Shown: piece after piece, positions 22,801 to 33,199 of the stretch
Position numbering within the stretch: position 1 is the first letter of the stretch
Layout: each line of letters opens with the position of its first letter
Assembly: GCA_026874595.1 (NCBI GenBank)
Contig: CM049315.1
Span: 60,202,889 to 60,266,888 of the forward strand
DNA from: Sipunculus nudus
Taxonomy: Eukaryota; Annelida; Sipuncula; Golfingiida; Sipunculidae
Direction: 5' to 3'
Length of the DNA stretch: 64,000 nucleotides
The notes under the pieces: model-generated
Told to the model about the DNA's origin: nothing
What the model saw: only the letters and a program-made list of their open reading frames with translations
The model's database searches: none
Position numbers and translations under genes: made by a program

Positions 22801-23609
22801 GCCTGCACCTGGACCAGCGGCACCAGGGCCTTGGACTCCTCAGGCAACGCCACTTGGTAGAACTTTTCTTTAAATACAGGACTGTGGTCATTGACGTCTA
22901 ATACTTCTATTGTCACTAGTGTTGAGTTACTTTTTGGCGGCGTTCCTCCATCCCGCACTCCCAAAGTGACGGTATAAGTGTTCTGTTGTTCACGGTTTAG
23001 CGCTTTCTTAAGAACTAAATAAGCCGCGCCCCCGGCATCTCTTTGCGAAAATCTCAAACCAAACACCTCGCTTTTACTGGCTAAGTAATATTCACTTGGT
23101 CCGTAAGATGGGGAATCCTTATCGAGCGCCGCCGGCAGCTTGACACTGGTACCGATAGATGACGCCTCGGACAGGGATACACTCACGTTCGAGCTGGAGA
23201 AATACGGAACGTTGTCGTTGATGTCCAGGATATTGATAGTGACTTGAATAATCATGAAATACTGAGGCGGTCCTACTGTCACGCTGAACACACGGGTACA
23301 GTCAATTTCTTTGGGACATAAAACGTCACGGTCTATTCTTACTTTGGTATAAAGCACGCCCGCGTCCACATAAAACATGGACGCGAAAGGGTCTTCCTGT
23401 GGCAGTGAATACTCCAACTTCTTGAGAACTTCGGAAGAATATTTGAGGTTGATTCTGGTATCAAAAATTAAATTACCAACAAGACGGCCTGGGTCCTCTT
23501 CCTCCAACACTGAGTATGTGACCTCTCTGTAGAGGTCAGACTGTCCCTGAACAGAAATACAGCTCGTTACAAACAGACACGCCGTCACCGCAGTCCACAA
23601 ACCCATCAT
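16457..23609 (-). CDS. Protocadherin, three coding exons, 1133 residues
   Basis: Spliced model: 23609-20943, 17680-17557, 17067-16457 (minus strand). The product is a type I membrane adhesion protein: signal peptide about 1-22, seven cadherin repeats, a membrane helix about 790-815 and a cytoplasmic tail of about 318 residues. Calcium-dependent homophilic adhesion at cell contacts, mainly in the nervous system, is known for the family and not shown here. Exon 1 ends at CAG|GTTGGT in phase 0. Exon 2 starts in phase 0 and ends in phase 1 (TCTG|GTGGGT). Exon 3 completes that codon after TTTCTAG. The tail contains ASETSGESGSTPDSGRG, typical of protocadherin tails, and ends in VVV, a possible class II PDZ ligand. 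Seven repeats recall delta-1 protocadherins, but lophotrochozoan protocadherins form their own large families, so no symbol is given. A further upstream non-coding exon is possible. Confidence 0.93.
17068..17556 (-). other. Protocadherin intron 2
   Basis: 489 bases between GTGGGT and TTTCTAG. It contains a G14 run at 17219-17232. Confidence 0.85.
17557..17680 (-). CDS. Protocadherin exon 2: conserved tail segment
   Basis: 124 bases, too short for a simple ORF search. The acceptor is TTTTCGTAG|GTT and the donor TCTG|GTGGGT. It encodes VHDWLQGVKKEV, then ASETSGESGSTPDSGRG, then TVDDMRHNVS. The 'W(V/L)xGVKKE...ASETSGESGxTPDSGxG' arrangement recurs in protocadherin tails across animals, which confirms the splice model independently of phase. 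Confidence 0.9.
17681..20942 (-). other. Protocadherin intron 1
   Basis: 3262 bases. It holds a (GA)n microsatellite at 19756-19797, a (TA)-rich patch near 18680-18720, and a GC-richer stretch near 18230-18310 with a CACGTG E-box that could be regulatory. The open frames at 19375-19687 have no recognisable content. Confidence 0.8.
19756..19797. repeat. (GA)n microsatellite
   Basis: About 21 GA units inside protocadherin intron 1. Confidence 0.95.
20943..23609 (-). CDS. Protocadherin exon 1: signal peptide, EC1-EC7, transmembrane, start of tail
   Basis: 889 codons. The start is the first of two tandem ATGs, followed by a hydrophobic leader (TAVTACLFVTSCISVQG). Repeat boundaries are set by calcium motifs: DINDN 129-133, DVNDH 238-242, DINDH 346-350, DENDN 453-457, NVNDE 557-561 (first Asp replaced) and DMNDN 665-669. 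EC7 runs from about 680 to 770 and, as usual for a membrane-proximal repeat, lacks DxNDN. Further calcium motifs are DAD at 272-274, LDRE at 312-315, DGD at 487-489, LDYER at 523-527 and DAD at 701-703. EC4 has SDRE in place of LDRE at 419-422. N-glycosylation sequons include N141, N228, N428, N442, N586, N654, N684, N742, N748 and N789. The helix is followed by a basic stop-transfer run, RRRRQR, at 817-822. The long intronless ectodomain exon is normal for protocadherins. Reading past the donor adds 18 intron-coded residues and a stop. Confidence 0.95.
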
Positions 23610-23769
23610 TGGTTCCTCCCGGTTAACAATTAAACAGTGTATAATGTCTTAGTTTGTATTTAAACGTATATGTTAAATGTTCACATTAAAGCCCTCTAGT
23701 AGACTTCCCTGGTTTTGATACTTTTGTCTTCTCTTCGTTATCTGGCCTTTTCTTTAACTTTCTGATGCC
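23610..23769 (-). promoter_or_regulatory. Protocadherin 5' UTR with a candidate splice acceptor
   Basis: Immediately upstream of the start codon the minus strand reads GGGAGGAACC then ATG. At 23775-23770 a TATTCTACAG acceptor-like sequence would start the exon at 23769, which allows an upstream non-coding exon. If no such exon exists, TTTAAATA near 23665 is a weak TATA-like alternative promoter. The sequence does not decide. Confidence 0.3.
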
Positions 23770-24428
23770 CTGTAGAATATTAAAGCTGGAGGCCACACTG
23801 TATGCAGGTGTAGATCACGTGGTGGTCGGGATTCTGTGATCTTCCTCTGAGGTCTGGCAGCCACAAGGGGGGTCTGTGAGGTTCTCAACGTGATACCTAG
23901 CGGGAAAACAAAGAGGGGTACAGCATCAGTAACTGGATACACGCCCGGGAATACAGGGGTGTTGTGATAACAACATCCCATGTGATACACCTCAAAGTAG
24001 TTGATCACCCAGACCGCAGTGGACCTCGCACGTTTTGTTATTACTGGTCAGGTTTAAGTACGGAGGTTCATACAATATGTGGGAAAATTCTCATATTTTC
24101 AATATCGCACGCACACGTCTATATATGCAGTACTCCAGGTTATTTATATAAACAATTATTTCCAGCTTACTAACTTACAAGTACACAAAAGCATCACCCA
24201 CAAACACTATATTGCTTGGAGTATCAATGTACAGTTGTATGGAATTGGACTGTTTGTATACAGTATTTCATTGAAACTAAATTTCCTAATTTTCCCCTCC
24301 AGCGAATTTTGAAAAATTCAAGAAACATTTTGGGGGCCTTTTGGGAGGGGCCACCATATATATCCCATCACGTACGTTATTTAACAATTAAGAGAAAAAA
24401 TATTTTACAAACTGACACATTGACACTT
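23770..24428. other. Upstream of the protocadherin, no gene recognised
   Basis: It includes CACGTG (E-box) near 23818 and otherwise AT-rich sequence. Confidence 0.4.
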
Positions 24429-24670
24429 TAACCCGTTTTCCAAGTATCCCTGTAATTTACAGGATTGAAGCCTGTATGGTACAATTAACCAAGAAAGGTA
24501 TCAATTAATTCTCTAATGATATACTTGTGCGAATTTCTCCCGAATTCTCCCGAATTTAACCCGTTTTCCAGGTATCCCTGTGATTTACAGGATTGAAGCC
24601 CTGCATGGTACAATTAACCAAGAAAGGTATCAATTAATTCTCTTATGGTATACTTGTGCGAATTTCTCAA
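24429..24670. repeat. Tandem duplication, 128-bp unit, two copies
   Basis: AACCCGTTTTCC at 24429 recurs at 24557. The copies share the segments TTACAGGATTGAAGCC and TACAATTAACCAAGAAAGG and differ at few positions, so the duplication looks recent. Confidence 0.9.
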
Positions 24671-25256
24671 AAATCTTCTTATGTTTATATTTTTTTATAG
24701 ATTTAATTAATTAATTTAATGTTAACTTTGTATAAATCTGCAGTGAAGTATATATAAATAAACTAGCAAATAATTTTTTCCTTGATGAAAAAAAAAATAA
24801 AACATCAGATTATATATATAATTCTGAATTTAATCTATATTAATTCTTTATAGGGATAATTCCTTAATACTTATTCGTAATACGTAAATTATAAACGTGA
24901 GAAATGATATAGGCATATAAGTTTATGAAGTAAGACAGAAATAAGGTTTAAAAAGTAGCACGTTTATGCTTCATGTAATAGGATAGGATCAACGCAAATG
25001 TCGTTCTATAATTGGTCAATTTAAGATATTTTCTTCAATTTATTCAGTTTTAAACGATTTTTACTCCCCCAGGCATAATCCCTGTGGTGACATCTATACC
25101 GGAGATAATGCTGAGCAAATATATGCACTGGATTAAATCAAGATTTATATTTTGATTTTTGAAGTCTTGATTCCTTTTTATGAAAAATACTATATTCTTA
25201 TATGATTATTAATAATAACACTGTTATCAAAAGCTCCTGGTTTAGGAAGAACAATA
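24671..25256. other. No gene recognised
   Basis: Very AT-rich sequence leading to the TA dinucleotide flanking the large CACTG element. Confidence 0.5.
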
Positions 25257-25345
25257 CACTGTTAAAAATTGCCGTAAAATAACGGCGCATAAGACTGTAA
25301 ATTTACGCCGCTTTGCAATGTAGACGCTCTTGTGCGTTGAATAAC
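25257..25345 (+). repeat. Left terminal and subterminal repeats of the CACTG element
   Basis: The 32-base TIR is followed by GTAAATTTACGCCGC and a GCGTTGAATAACGCGC palindrome, matching the style of the right end. Confidence 0.65.
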
Positions 25346-25429
25346 GCGCAAATGCAACGTCAAATGATGAGCGTCTGTGAAAATGGTGTGACACGTGTGT
25401 AAAGCAGACGGTACAGATGAAATAAACCG

Positions 25430-25561
25430 CGCGTCATGTGATCAGCGGGGCTACTCATGACGTCAACATCCTGGATCTTTTGACTCCACGGCGGGAAGAG
25501 AAGCCATTTTTGTCCGTCCGCTGGCTGCTGAAAGTCACAGAAGTTACCCAGCATCTTTATT
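25430..25561 (+). promoter_or_regulatory. Possible promoter and first exon inside the CACTG element
   Basis: A perfect CRE, TGACGTCA (about 25458-25465), lies in a local GC-rich patch just inside the left end. It is followed by an untranslated-looking stretch ending CTTTATTG|GTAAAA, a weak donor near 25561. The position suits the promoter of a transposon gene on the plus strand. Inference only. Confidence 0.3.
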
Positions 25562-25705
25562 GGTAAAATGTTCTTCTTTAATATGTAGCCATAAATCTGT
25601 ATACTGTGTTAGTTGTTATTTTAATACTGTGTAATAGTGTACGTTGGTAATGGTATAGTGGTACGAGGCTAGTATCGTTCATGTGTTCCCTCACTCCCAG
25701 TGTTT

Positions 25706-25727
25706 GGGGGGGGGGGGGGGGGGGGGG
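25706..25727. repeat. Poly-G tract
   Basis: About 21 consecutive G; its length is unreliable in any assembly. Confidence 0.9.
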
Positions 25728-26264
25728 CGATTGTCACTGGCAGAGGTAGAAGAGTGATTGAGTTGGAAATATATATTATGTAGGCTATATATGTGTATAT
25801 ATATTATATATATACACATTTTATAATGTGTGACATTTGTGTGATGTTTATATTATATATTAATTAAATGCAGGTTTTATGTTTCCATTAAATGTCAACT
25901 CTAAACCATGTTTAGATTATTAGATAACCTTATATTTCAGTTAATTCAGAAATGGAAACAAAGTCAAGTTTTCTAATTATTAATATATTACATGTCCAAT
26001 ATATAAAAGTAATTGTTACTTGCTCAATATCAGTGTTGGGGATGATTACATTGACCAATCCCCCCTTGTTAAAAAAGTGGGGGGGGGGATATATAACCCC
26101 CATTCCCTGCATTGATGCCAATGTTTATCATTATTGATTAAGTCTTTTTTAGTTTCAGGGAATTGCAAATTAGGAAAAAGGAAGCAACCCCCCCCCCCCC
26201 CACAAACACACACACCTGGCCATGGCTGGGTATATATCATGCATGAATGGTATAAATATACGTC

Positions 26265-26277
26265 ATATATATATATA

Positions 26278-26334
<57 letters not shown>

Positions 26335-26336
26335 GT
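26265..26336. repeat. (TA)n microsatellite
   Basis: About 70 bases of TA with sparse TTATA interruptions. Confidence 0.95.
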
Positions 26337-26716
26337 ATCCCTTAAAGGTGAAATATTGGTAAAGGCACCACTGAAAACATTTTTGAATTATTTATTTACT
26401 AGATTTTAAATGAGGCCTTGAATAAGGTTTTCCCACTTACATGTCAACCAGAGAAAATAAGATGTCAAAGTCCCTTTATTTTTTTTTAATATTTTTAACA
26501 AATGCTTAAACAGAGAGTAAACACAGACTAAACACATAATTTACAGCTTTGAGACAGTTTCCTAAATTTCTTAACATGTTTTAGAAGAAAAAAAAACATA
26601 CCATGCTGGCCAAAGTGCTAACATTTTAGCCAGTCTTTTTGAGAGAGAGAGAGAGAGAGGGAGAGCCTAAAAATGAAGGCTGCTAAGGCACAGCCAAATA
26701 CTGTTTATCTTTTCAG

Positions 26717-26809
26717 AAAATGGTCAAGCATTTCCATCAGTGTGGCAAATTCAAAGAAGATTTGGATACCATCATGGCAATTTTCCTATTTCTTAAGAAT
26801 AGGAATTAT
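26717..26809 (+). CDS. Exon-like block 1 in the CACTG element, product unknown
   Basis: 93 bases between a strong acceptor (TTTATCTTTTCAG) and a strong donor (TTAT|GTAAGT). Frame 1 is open with 31 codons (KMVKHFHQCGKFKED...FLFLKNRNY) and in phase 0 at both ends. Frame 2 is also open. No domain is recognised. The splice signals, not the protein, are the evidence. Confidence 0.4.
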
Positions 26810-26843
26810 GTAAGTTTAAACATCACATAATAATATACTGCCT

Positions 26844-26930
26844 TTTTAGCTCAGCTGACTGTAAGTCATTTGAGCTACAGGGAAGACACCACCTCTGTCA
26901 CTGTCGTTCACTGATACCAGTACTAAAGTT
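26844..26930 (-). repeat. Family A/C terminal hairpin fragment
   Basis: TTTTTAGCTCAGCTGACTG then TAAGTCATTTGAGCT (26848-26876) is the reverse complement of the family A 3' terminus, followed by a short decayed body. Confidence 0.7.
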
Positions 26931-27616
26931 GGTATTGAACTTTTGTTGGAAAACATAGCTGGAAATTTTCCAGAGACCCCCCCCCCCCCCCCAACTCTGT
27001 TGTACAGGGTTGCAATTTCCATTCATAATGTGGGTTGGATGGGGTTTTTGACACCCCCTCACTCACATATAGGCCTTTGTAATGGGGTATACCACATCTC
27101 ATCCATCAGTATGCATCAGACTGAGCGCATTTATACTTGTACTAAGATTCAAAATTGGTAGAACTTGCTTTATACATGTACTTGTCACACCTTAAAAAAT
27201 AATAACTTTTCAAATAATAGTCAAGTTTATCATCAGGGAACCCGGAAAGATTACGCAGGTTTGCATTATGCCTGTAGCCCTTGTTATATTATAATTGCTA
27301 GTATATGTAAATGCAATTACAAATGTTACATCATTTTGTTATATAAAGGCTGTACTGCATATATATTGCTTCCTATTTATAAATCCTCGTACACATGTGA
27401 TGCTGTTTTTGCACCTTTCTGTTTATACACTGAGTAATTGTTGACCCAATATTTACCATTTTTATATGCAATATAGCACTTTTGTTTATTAATTTATATA
27501 CCTGCACTTACTTTGTAAATATTATTAATATGCCTGGTGCTGAGATTCTCTTTCGTTGGTTACATGTTTATCAGTTCTGTTTTTATATACTCCTAGAATT
27601 TGTTCTACTTGTGCAG

Positions 27617-27799
27617 GTGTTCAGAGAGCCATACATGCGTCAATGATTAGAGGAAAGATGACGTTAATGTTCCACGCCTTACCAAACTTAGAGCTGTGAA
27701 CAAAGTACAAATGCAAGATGTGCAAGGTGCACAACTACACTGGCAAGCAGTTGCAGGGTCAATTCCTAGCAGAGAACATTGCAGAAAAGGTACACCAAG
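27617..27799 (+). pseudogene. Exon-like block 2 in the CACTG element, frame ambiguous or broken
   Basis: The acceptor is TACTTGTGCAG (exon from 27617) and the donor CCAAG|GTAAGT. One frame reads SMIRGKMTLMFHALPNLEL, a TGA, then TKYKCKMCKVHNYTGKQL and QGQFLAENIAEKVHQ, and is open except for that TGA. Another frame is open after a TAG (RKDDVNVPRLTKLRAVNKV...) and would join in phase to block 3. If the true acceptor is GATTAG at 27652, that second frame would be uninterrupted. CKMC is a lone CxxC. I cannot assign a family. Confidence 0.35.
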
Positions 27800-28067
27800 G
27801 TAAGTTTGAATTTTATCATATTTTCTTTTGTAAAGTCCATGGCGATTTGAATAAGCTGATGAGTTTAATAATCTTTGAAACAAGTATCTTACATATTGAA
27901 CATTAGCAGTGATGCTGACCTAAATTCGCCTGCCTGTTTCTCATTCTCTCCATTCATTTTTATTCTAATAAACTTTTTGGCTTGCTGCTTGATGGAGCTG
28001 AGCCACGCTAACCTGACCATCTCTAACCTTACAGTGTCGTTTGTCAAACCTGCTGATTATTGGCTAT

Positions 28068-29480
28068 TTTTAGCTCAGCTGACTATAAGTCATCTGAGCT
28101 GTAGTCGTGGTCCATTGTCCGTCGTCCGTCCGTCTGTCCGTCCGTCCGTCCGTCCGTCCGTCCGTCCGTAGATGTGGCACGTTTTGAAACCGTAAGACCT
28201 AGGAATCCAAAATTCAGCATAATGTTAGATGTCCCCAAGATCTCCTACCAAGCCAAAAACTGGGTCTTTGCGACTTCATTCCTTTGAGAAATTAAGGAAA
28301 AACCTCAATTTTTTATTAAAAACCTATTTTCACACTTTAGGACTGCCTAATATCAAAACCACTCATCTGTTTTTCCTCATATTTCCTATAAATAATCCCC
28401 TATATAATTCCTATGTACATGCCAGAAATTAGGTCTGTATTATTTAATTTAAAAAGTTATGGGCCCAAACATAATGCATTTTTTTAAATAATCAGGAAAG
28501 AAATTTTATCACTTGACACAAAACTTGTTAAAGCTAAGCACTTTTTTTCCAGTAATATTACTTTTATTAATCAAAATTAAATTGTATACCCAAAATTAGA
28601 TCAAAATCTTTAAAATTTTTAAAAATATTAGCAAAAATAAAAAATTGGTACCTTAAATTTTGCCCAACTTTGACCATGGCACATTTTTTGGCTGTAACTG
28701 CTGTGGATTTAATTTTCACAGCATGTTTTTGTTAGCATTTCAACTGTTAACACCAAAAATTTGAAACCAGTTGATCAAAAACTGTAGATTTTATTCAAGT
28801 TTTCAAGCACCATGTCACATATTGCTTGTGTTATGCAGTTTGCTAGAGCTCAGCTCCCGAGCTTCAGCTCTAAGTTCCTTAAATTTGGCATACAGTTAGA
28901 TTTCTCCAAAATCCCCTACCATGCCAAGAATTTGGTCACTAGGACTTAATTCCTTCGAGATATCAATGAAAAACTTAATTTTTCCATTAAAAACCCAATG
29001 TTACACTTTAAGACTGCCTAATATCAAAACCACTGATCTGACTTTGATCATATATAATATACATATTTTTCTATACATTCACTATGCACATGCCAGAAAT
29101 GATGTCAGTATTGTGTATTTTTTTTAAGTTATGGGCCCAAACATAATGCACTTTGTAAAAAATCAAGAAATATATTTACTCCCTTAACAAGGGCATTGCT
29201 GAAGCTAGAGATCTTTTTTGTCAGGGATGTAACATTATTTAATCAAGATTCAATTGAATACCCAAAATTAGTTCTGAATTTTTCAAATTTTATAAGTTAT
29301 TAGTATAAATATAAAATTAGTACCTTAAGTTTTGCCCAACTGTGACCATGGCACGTTTGTTTCCCGTGAGCACTGTTGATATAATTTTCATATCATGCAC
29401 ACATAAGGATTTCAGCTTTTCAGTTTAGAAAGCTGAAAGAAATTTGCCAAATATTGTAGCTTTTATTAATGTTTTTTATG
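28068..29480 (-). repeat. Family C repeat: hairpin end, (GTCC)n tract and a duplicated ~665-bp body
   Basis: It starts with the hairpin AGCTCAGCTGACT...AAGTCATCTGAGCT (28072-28100), then a (GTCC)n run (28117-28169). The body then occurs twice, about 665 bases apart. Both copies share the segments CACTTTA-GACTGCCTAATA, ACATGCCAGAAAT and GTTATGGGCCCAAACATAAT (near 28454 and 29126). The two copies differ by many substitutions and indels, so the duplication is old. It is nested within the CACTG element, in reverse orientation to family A. No coding capacity. Confidence 0.75.
28117..28169. repeat. (GTCC)n microsatellite
   Basis: About 11 GTCC units next to the hairpin terminus, a position where family A also has GGACGGAC-like text. 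Confidence 0.95.
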
Positions 29481-31284
29481 AGACCCTGTCAGACTTTGGC
29501 TCTCTCCAGCCCCTCTTGAGTCACCTGTATGTTGACCTTGTTGACCTTTCATCAAATTATGCACGCTTGAGGGGAGAATCCAGGCAGCTGATGGCCAGCC
29601 ACAGTTGATCCAGGTGTTCAACCCAACTCATCTAGTAGTTTTAACCAACAACATAACAATAAACAATAAATTAATAAATTTTTATTGGTTTTTAATAACA
29701 AATTAAAGAAAAATAGAAAAGGAATTTGTTAGTTTATAATAACAGGAAATTAACTTGCAGTTACTGATGATATAAGAATCTTGTATCGATGGGTAGAATG
29801 TCACATATTCCAAATAACACCATGCAGTCACCTATGGCATTTTTCAGTTCATTTTTAATGATAAAGAAGTAAATCATATTATTCATTACTAATCATTAAG
29901 GATTATATGAAGGAAATTAATGATAGACAAAGATGCAGTTGATAATATTAATCTAGATTCCTACTGTGTCTAGTGTGTACATTGATGTGAAATTAGTCCA
30001 AAATGAATTCTTACAGTTATTTTTTAATATAAATAAAAGCCATAAAACCAGGTACTTATGATCATTATTTAAATGTGTGAATTTTGTATATTCTGGATTC
30101 TCAACATCATTGTTTGGTGAAAACTGAATAAATACCAGACATGGTGCGAATACTTTGTAATTGTATTTAAATACGAATATGATTATGTACTCCATTATAA
30201 AATTTCTTGCATAAAGAATGGGAATTCAGGTAAAAATGAAAGTATATGAATACTCGTGCAAATACTTTCAAAATGTATTCATGAATGCATTCATGAATAT
30301 ATTCTTTAATATTATTTTAATAATCATATCAATTATATTTCATTTTAAAAAATCATATGATTCTCTTATTATTTTTAATAAAAATTATATTTGGGACAAT
30401 ATTTGTAATTTTTTTAATAAATAGTTAAACTCTTATATTATATGTTCTGCTTATAAGTTATATGGCCAAGTCAAAATCTGTGTGACAGTAGTACTCCATT
30501 TGTTAATAAAATAAATGAAATCAATCCTCTTCCCTGTCTCCAAAGGTACTATCAAAATCATACATAAGCTAAACAACAACAACTCATAATACAGCTTATA
30601 TTTATTACCACACAAAACCAGCATGTGCCTCATTTCTAAATAATATTTTTTTATCATATATAACAGCTGAGCGTCGTGACCCATAGGTCCCTTGTTTTTA
30701 ATTTTTTTGCAGTTTGGAACATGTTTACTCCCTAAAAAACATTGCAGATATTCTGGTTATCAAATATTCATAATATAATTATTTACAGTTACAATAAATA
30801 AATCCAGGCCCATAGCCTTACTGTTAATTACTTCATATTTACACATACTTTCATTTGTACCTTTAAAAATACATTGTCAGGTCTATTGTCTGTAGAAATC
30901 ATTCTGGAAAAGGACATTTCATAATTAAATCATCAAATCATGTATTTTTTTTCCATAACCTTTCATATACGATCAGGTATGCACATTCAAAAGAAGTCTC
31001 TTTATTCCAATGATATATTCTAACTCTCTTATAGATTTTAGAAAATGGGCACTTAACAGGAAACAGTATTAATGTTATCCTTATGCAGTGAATAAGTATT
31101 AACAAGTATAGTCTTGACCTTTCAGTGTGATGTACATGCTAGGCTTAATTTACTCTGTCAATATTTATTTATCTATACAACAGATTTTATGTTAATAATA
31201 TGGCACATAAAATGAAAAAAAAAATGATTATTAATCGATCAACTTTCAGTCATTGAGTATGATATTAAAACTGATTCGTATCAC

Positions 31285-31287
<3 letters not shown>
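29481..31287. other. AT-rich interior of the CACTG element, no gene recognised
   Basis: Long A/T-rich sequence without supported exons. The open frames here are low-complexity (Phe, Ile, Asn, Tyr). Confidence 0.4.

Positions 31288-31336
<49 letters not shown>
31288..31336. repeat. (TA)n microsatellite
   Basis: About 48 bases of TA, ending some 37 bases upstream of exon-like block 3. Confidence 0.95.
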
Positions 31337-31341
<5 letters not shown>

Positions 31342-31373
31342 TGCATGCATTGTCTGTGTATTTGTATTTGCAG

Positions 31374-31454
31374 AAGCAAAGCTCCTTTATACAGGATACT
31401 GCCTTCACTCTTTGGAGAATGCAAGGATAATATGGGATTGCAGATGGAGGAGAG
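31374..31454 (+). CDS. Exon-like block 3 in the CACTG element, product unknown
   Basis: 81 bases between TTTGTATTTGCAG and GAGAG|GTAATT. The frame SKAPLYRILPSLFGECKD then NMGLQMEE is open, and its entry phase (one base completing a codon) matches block 2 read in its second frame. A different frame (KLLYTGYCLHSLENARIIWD) is open too. Unrecognised. Confidence 0.4.
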
Positions 31455-31899
31455 GTAATTCTTTCAAAACTATTATATTTGTGTTAATATATTCAGCAAG
31501 TATTAAAGATAGTTTTAACCTTTTTTTAAGTAAATACATATATAAAGAAAAATGTTGAAATTGTTAATTTTTTGTGGAGATAGAACAAAATCTTGGCCAG
31601 TTATTGTCTGTAATGTAAATGTAAAGATATATTTGATATAATAATGTATAATTATTTTCACTTCTAAAGGTTCCAATTGACCATAAGAAAACTATTTTTG
31701 TAGTTATTGTTTAAATTTTGTGAAGAAAGAACAAAAGTTTATTTTCTGTAATGTAAATTGATAGAGCGTCAGACTTTGAAAAAAATCTAAAAAAATATAA
31801 AAATTAAAGGGATAATTGCACTGAACTATATTCTTGAATATTTCTCTCATGTTTCTTACATTTACAATCTCTCTTTTCTGTTTATTATTTTGTATGCAG

Positions 31900-32100
31900 G
31901 GAATGAGATCTCCAACACCTGTGAATGTTCAAGATTGGGACTGTAACATCAATTTAACATACGGTGGATGTCCAGAAACTGTCAACCCATGCAAGTTATT
32001 TCTACTTCCACTGGAGGCTTGCTATGCGTCATTTTGGATATTTACCCTGGAGTATCCCAAGGGACTAAAAAGACCTTCAGGTTTCTTGATTTTGGGGTAA
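31900..32100 (+). CDS. Exon-like block 4 in the CACTG element, product unknown
   Basis: It follows a good acceptor (TTATTTTGTATGCAG). One frame reads GMRSPTPVNVQDWDCNI then YGGCPETVNPC and stays open to 32100. In the frame dictated by block 3 it would stop after one codon, so block 3 may be nearly terminal, or the two do not belong to one transcript. No family recognised. Confidence 0.3.
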   Translation, partial: GMRSPTPVNVQDWDCNINLTYGGCPETVNPCKLFLLPLEACYASFWIFTLEYPKGLKRPSGFLILG

Positions 32101-33199
32101 TTGAATGCACCTCTAACTGCCCTCCCACTGTCAATAGAGCTGGTTGGTCAGATTTAATGTTTTAATGCTGCATTTTCCTCTATAATATATCAACAATATA
32201 GGAAATATCAGTTAACGACTATTTCACTTTTAATATTCTTGTGTTTAAGTACCTTAATTAAATCAGGTAATTATCTTATTATTTTTATGGAAAAACGTTT
32301 ACATTTGCACCCTTGTTACAGTGTAGGCATTCTCTTCAACTCCCTCCAGTTCGAATTTAATTGATGCAAAAATCATTTATTTACCAAGGACCTTTATTTT
32401 GGAAATAATTATCAGAAGCTTCACACAAAGTAGATGCCTTTACTGTAGAAAGATTTGGTGACATATAAGTTAAATCCATTTCAATTGTTTGACTTCTGAT
32501 CTGACCATCTTTTACTTTAAAGATACCATTAATTTACAACACTATAAATTTATTGAAGCACTTTTATCTATTTTTCAAAGATACATTATAAATAGATTTG
32601 GGTCCCATTTTTTAAAAGATCAGCAACCTTAATGAGATAACACACAGCATTCATAATAGTAATCATAATAATATTGCACTAATTGCCAAATTTTATATGT
32701 TTAGTTGGAGACGATTTAACTGCCATGCAGTGTGGTCAAAATGTTTAAATATGTTTGCTTCCTAATGATGCCTTTTGGAAGATCAGTATAATCTGAATAA
32801 CTATATACATTAAGTACACGTGTTATACATGTTGATGATCTGTTGAATATTTCATACAATAAAGAAGTGGTGTGATATTATGTGTGAGCTTGCATTTTTA
32901 ATGCCATTTCCCAAATTAGCCAAGATGCATTTCCCTCTGTGGATATCCTGTTGTAAACAGAAAGTTACAACTCTATCATCATAAGGAGGTCTGACTTCGT
33001 TCGTAATATTTTTACTGGTAAACTCTAAAAAACATGTTATGAGAAACTTGAAGTACACAGATATAAATAAAGGGTTCGTCCGGAGTGACAAGACAAAAAC
33101 GTTTTGAGAAAGATAATAGAAACCTGTAACAGTGTACAGCTCCAAGTGCAAAGCACTGTTATTTATTATAAAGTAACAATGTTTTGTTATTCTACATAT
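32101..33199. other. AT-rich interior of the CACTG element
   Basis: No exon or RNA recognised. The 116-codon minus-strand frame at 32852-33202 overlaps the start of the subterminal repeats and is not supported. Confidence 0.4.

Noticed and set aside
21412-22891. Several open frames overlapping the protocadherin ectodomain
   Set aside because: Shadow frames of a well-supported coding exon.
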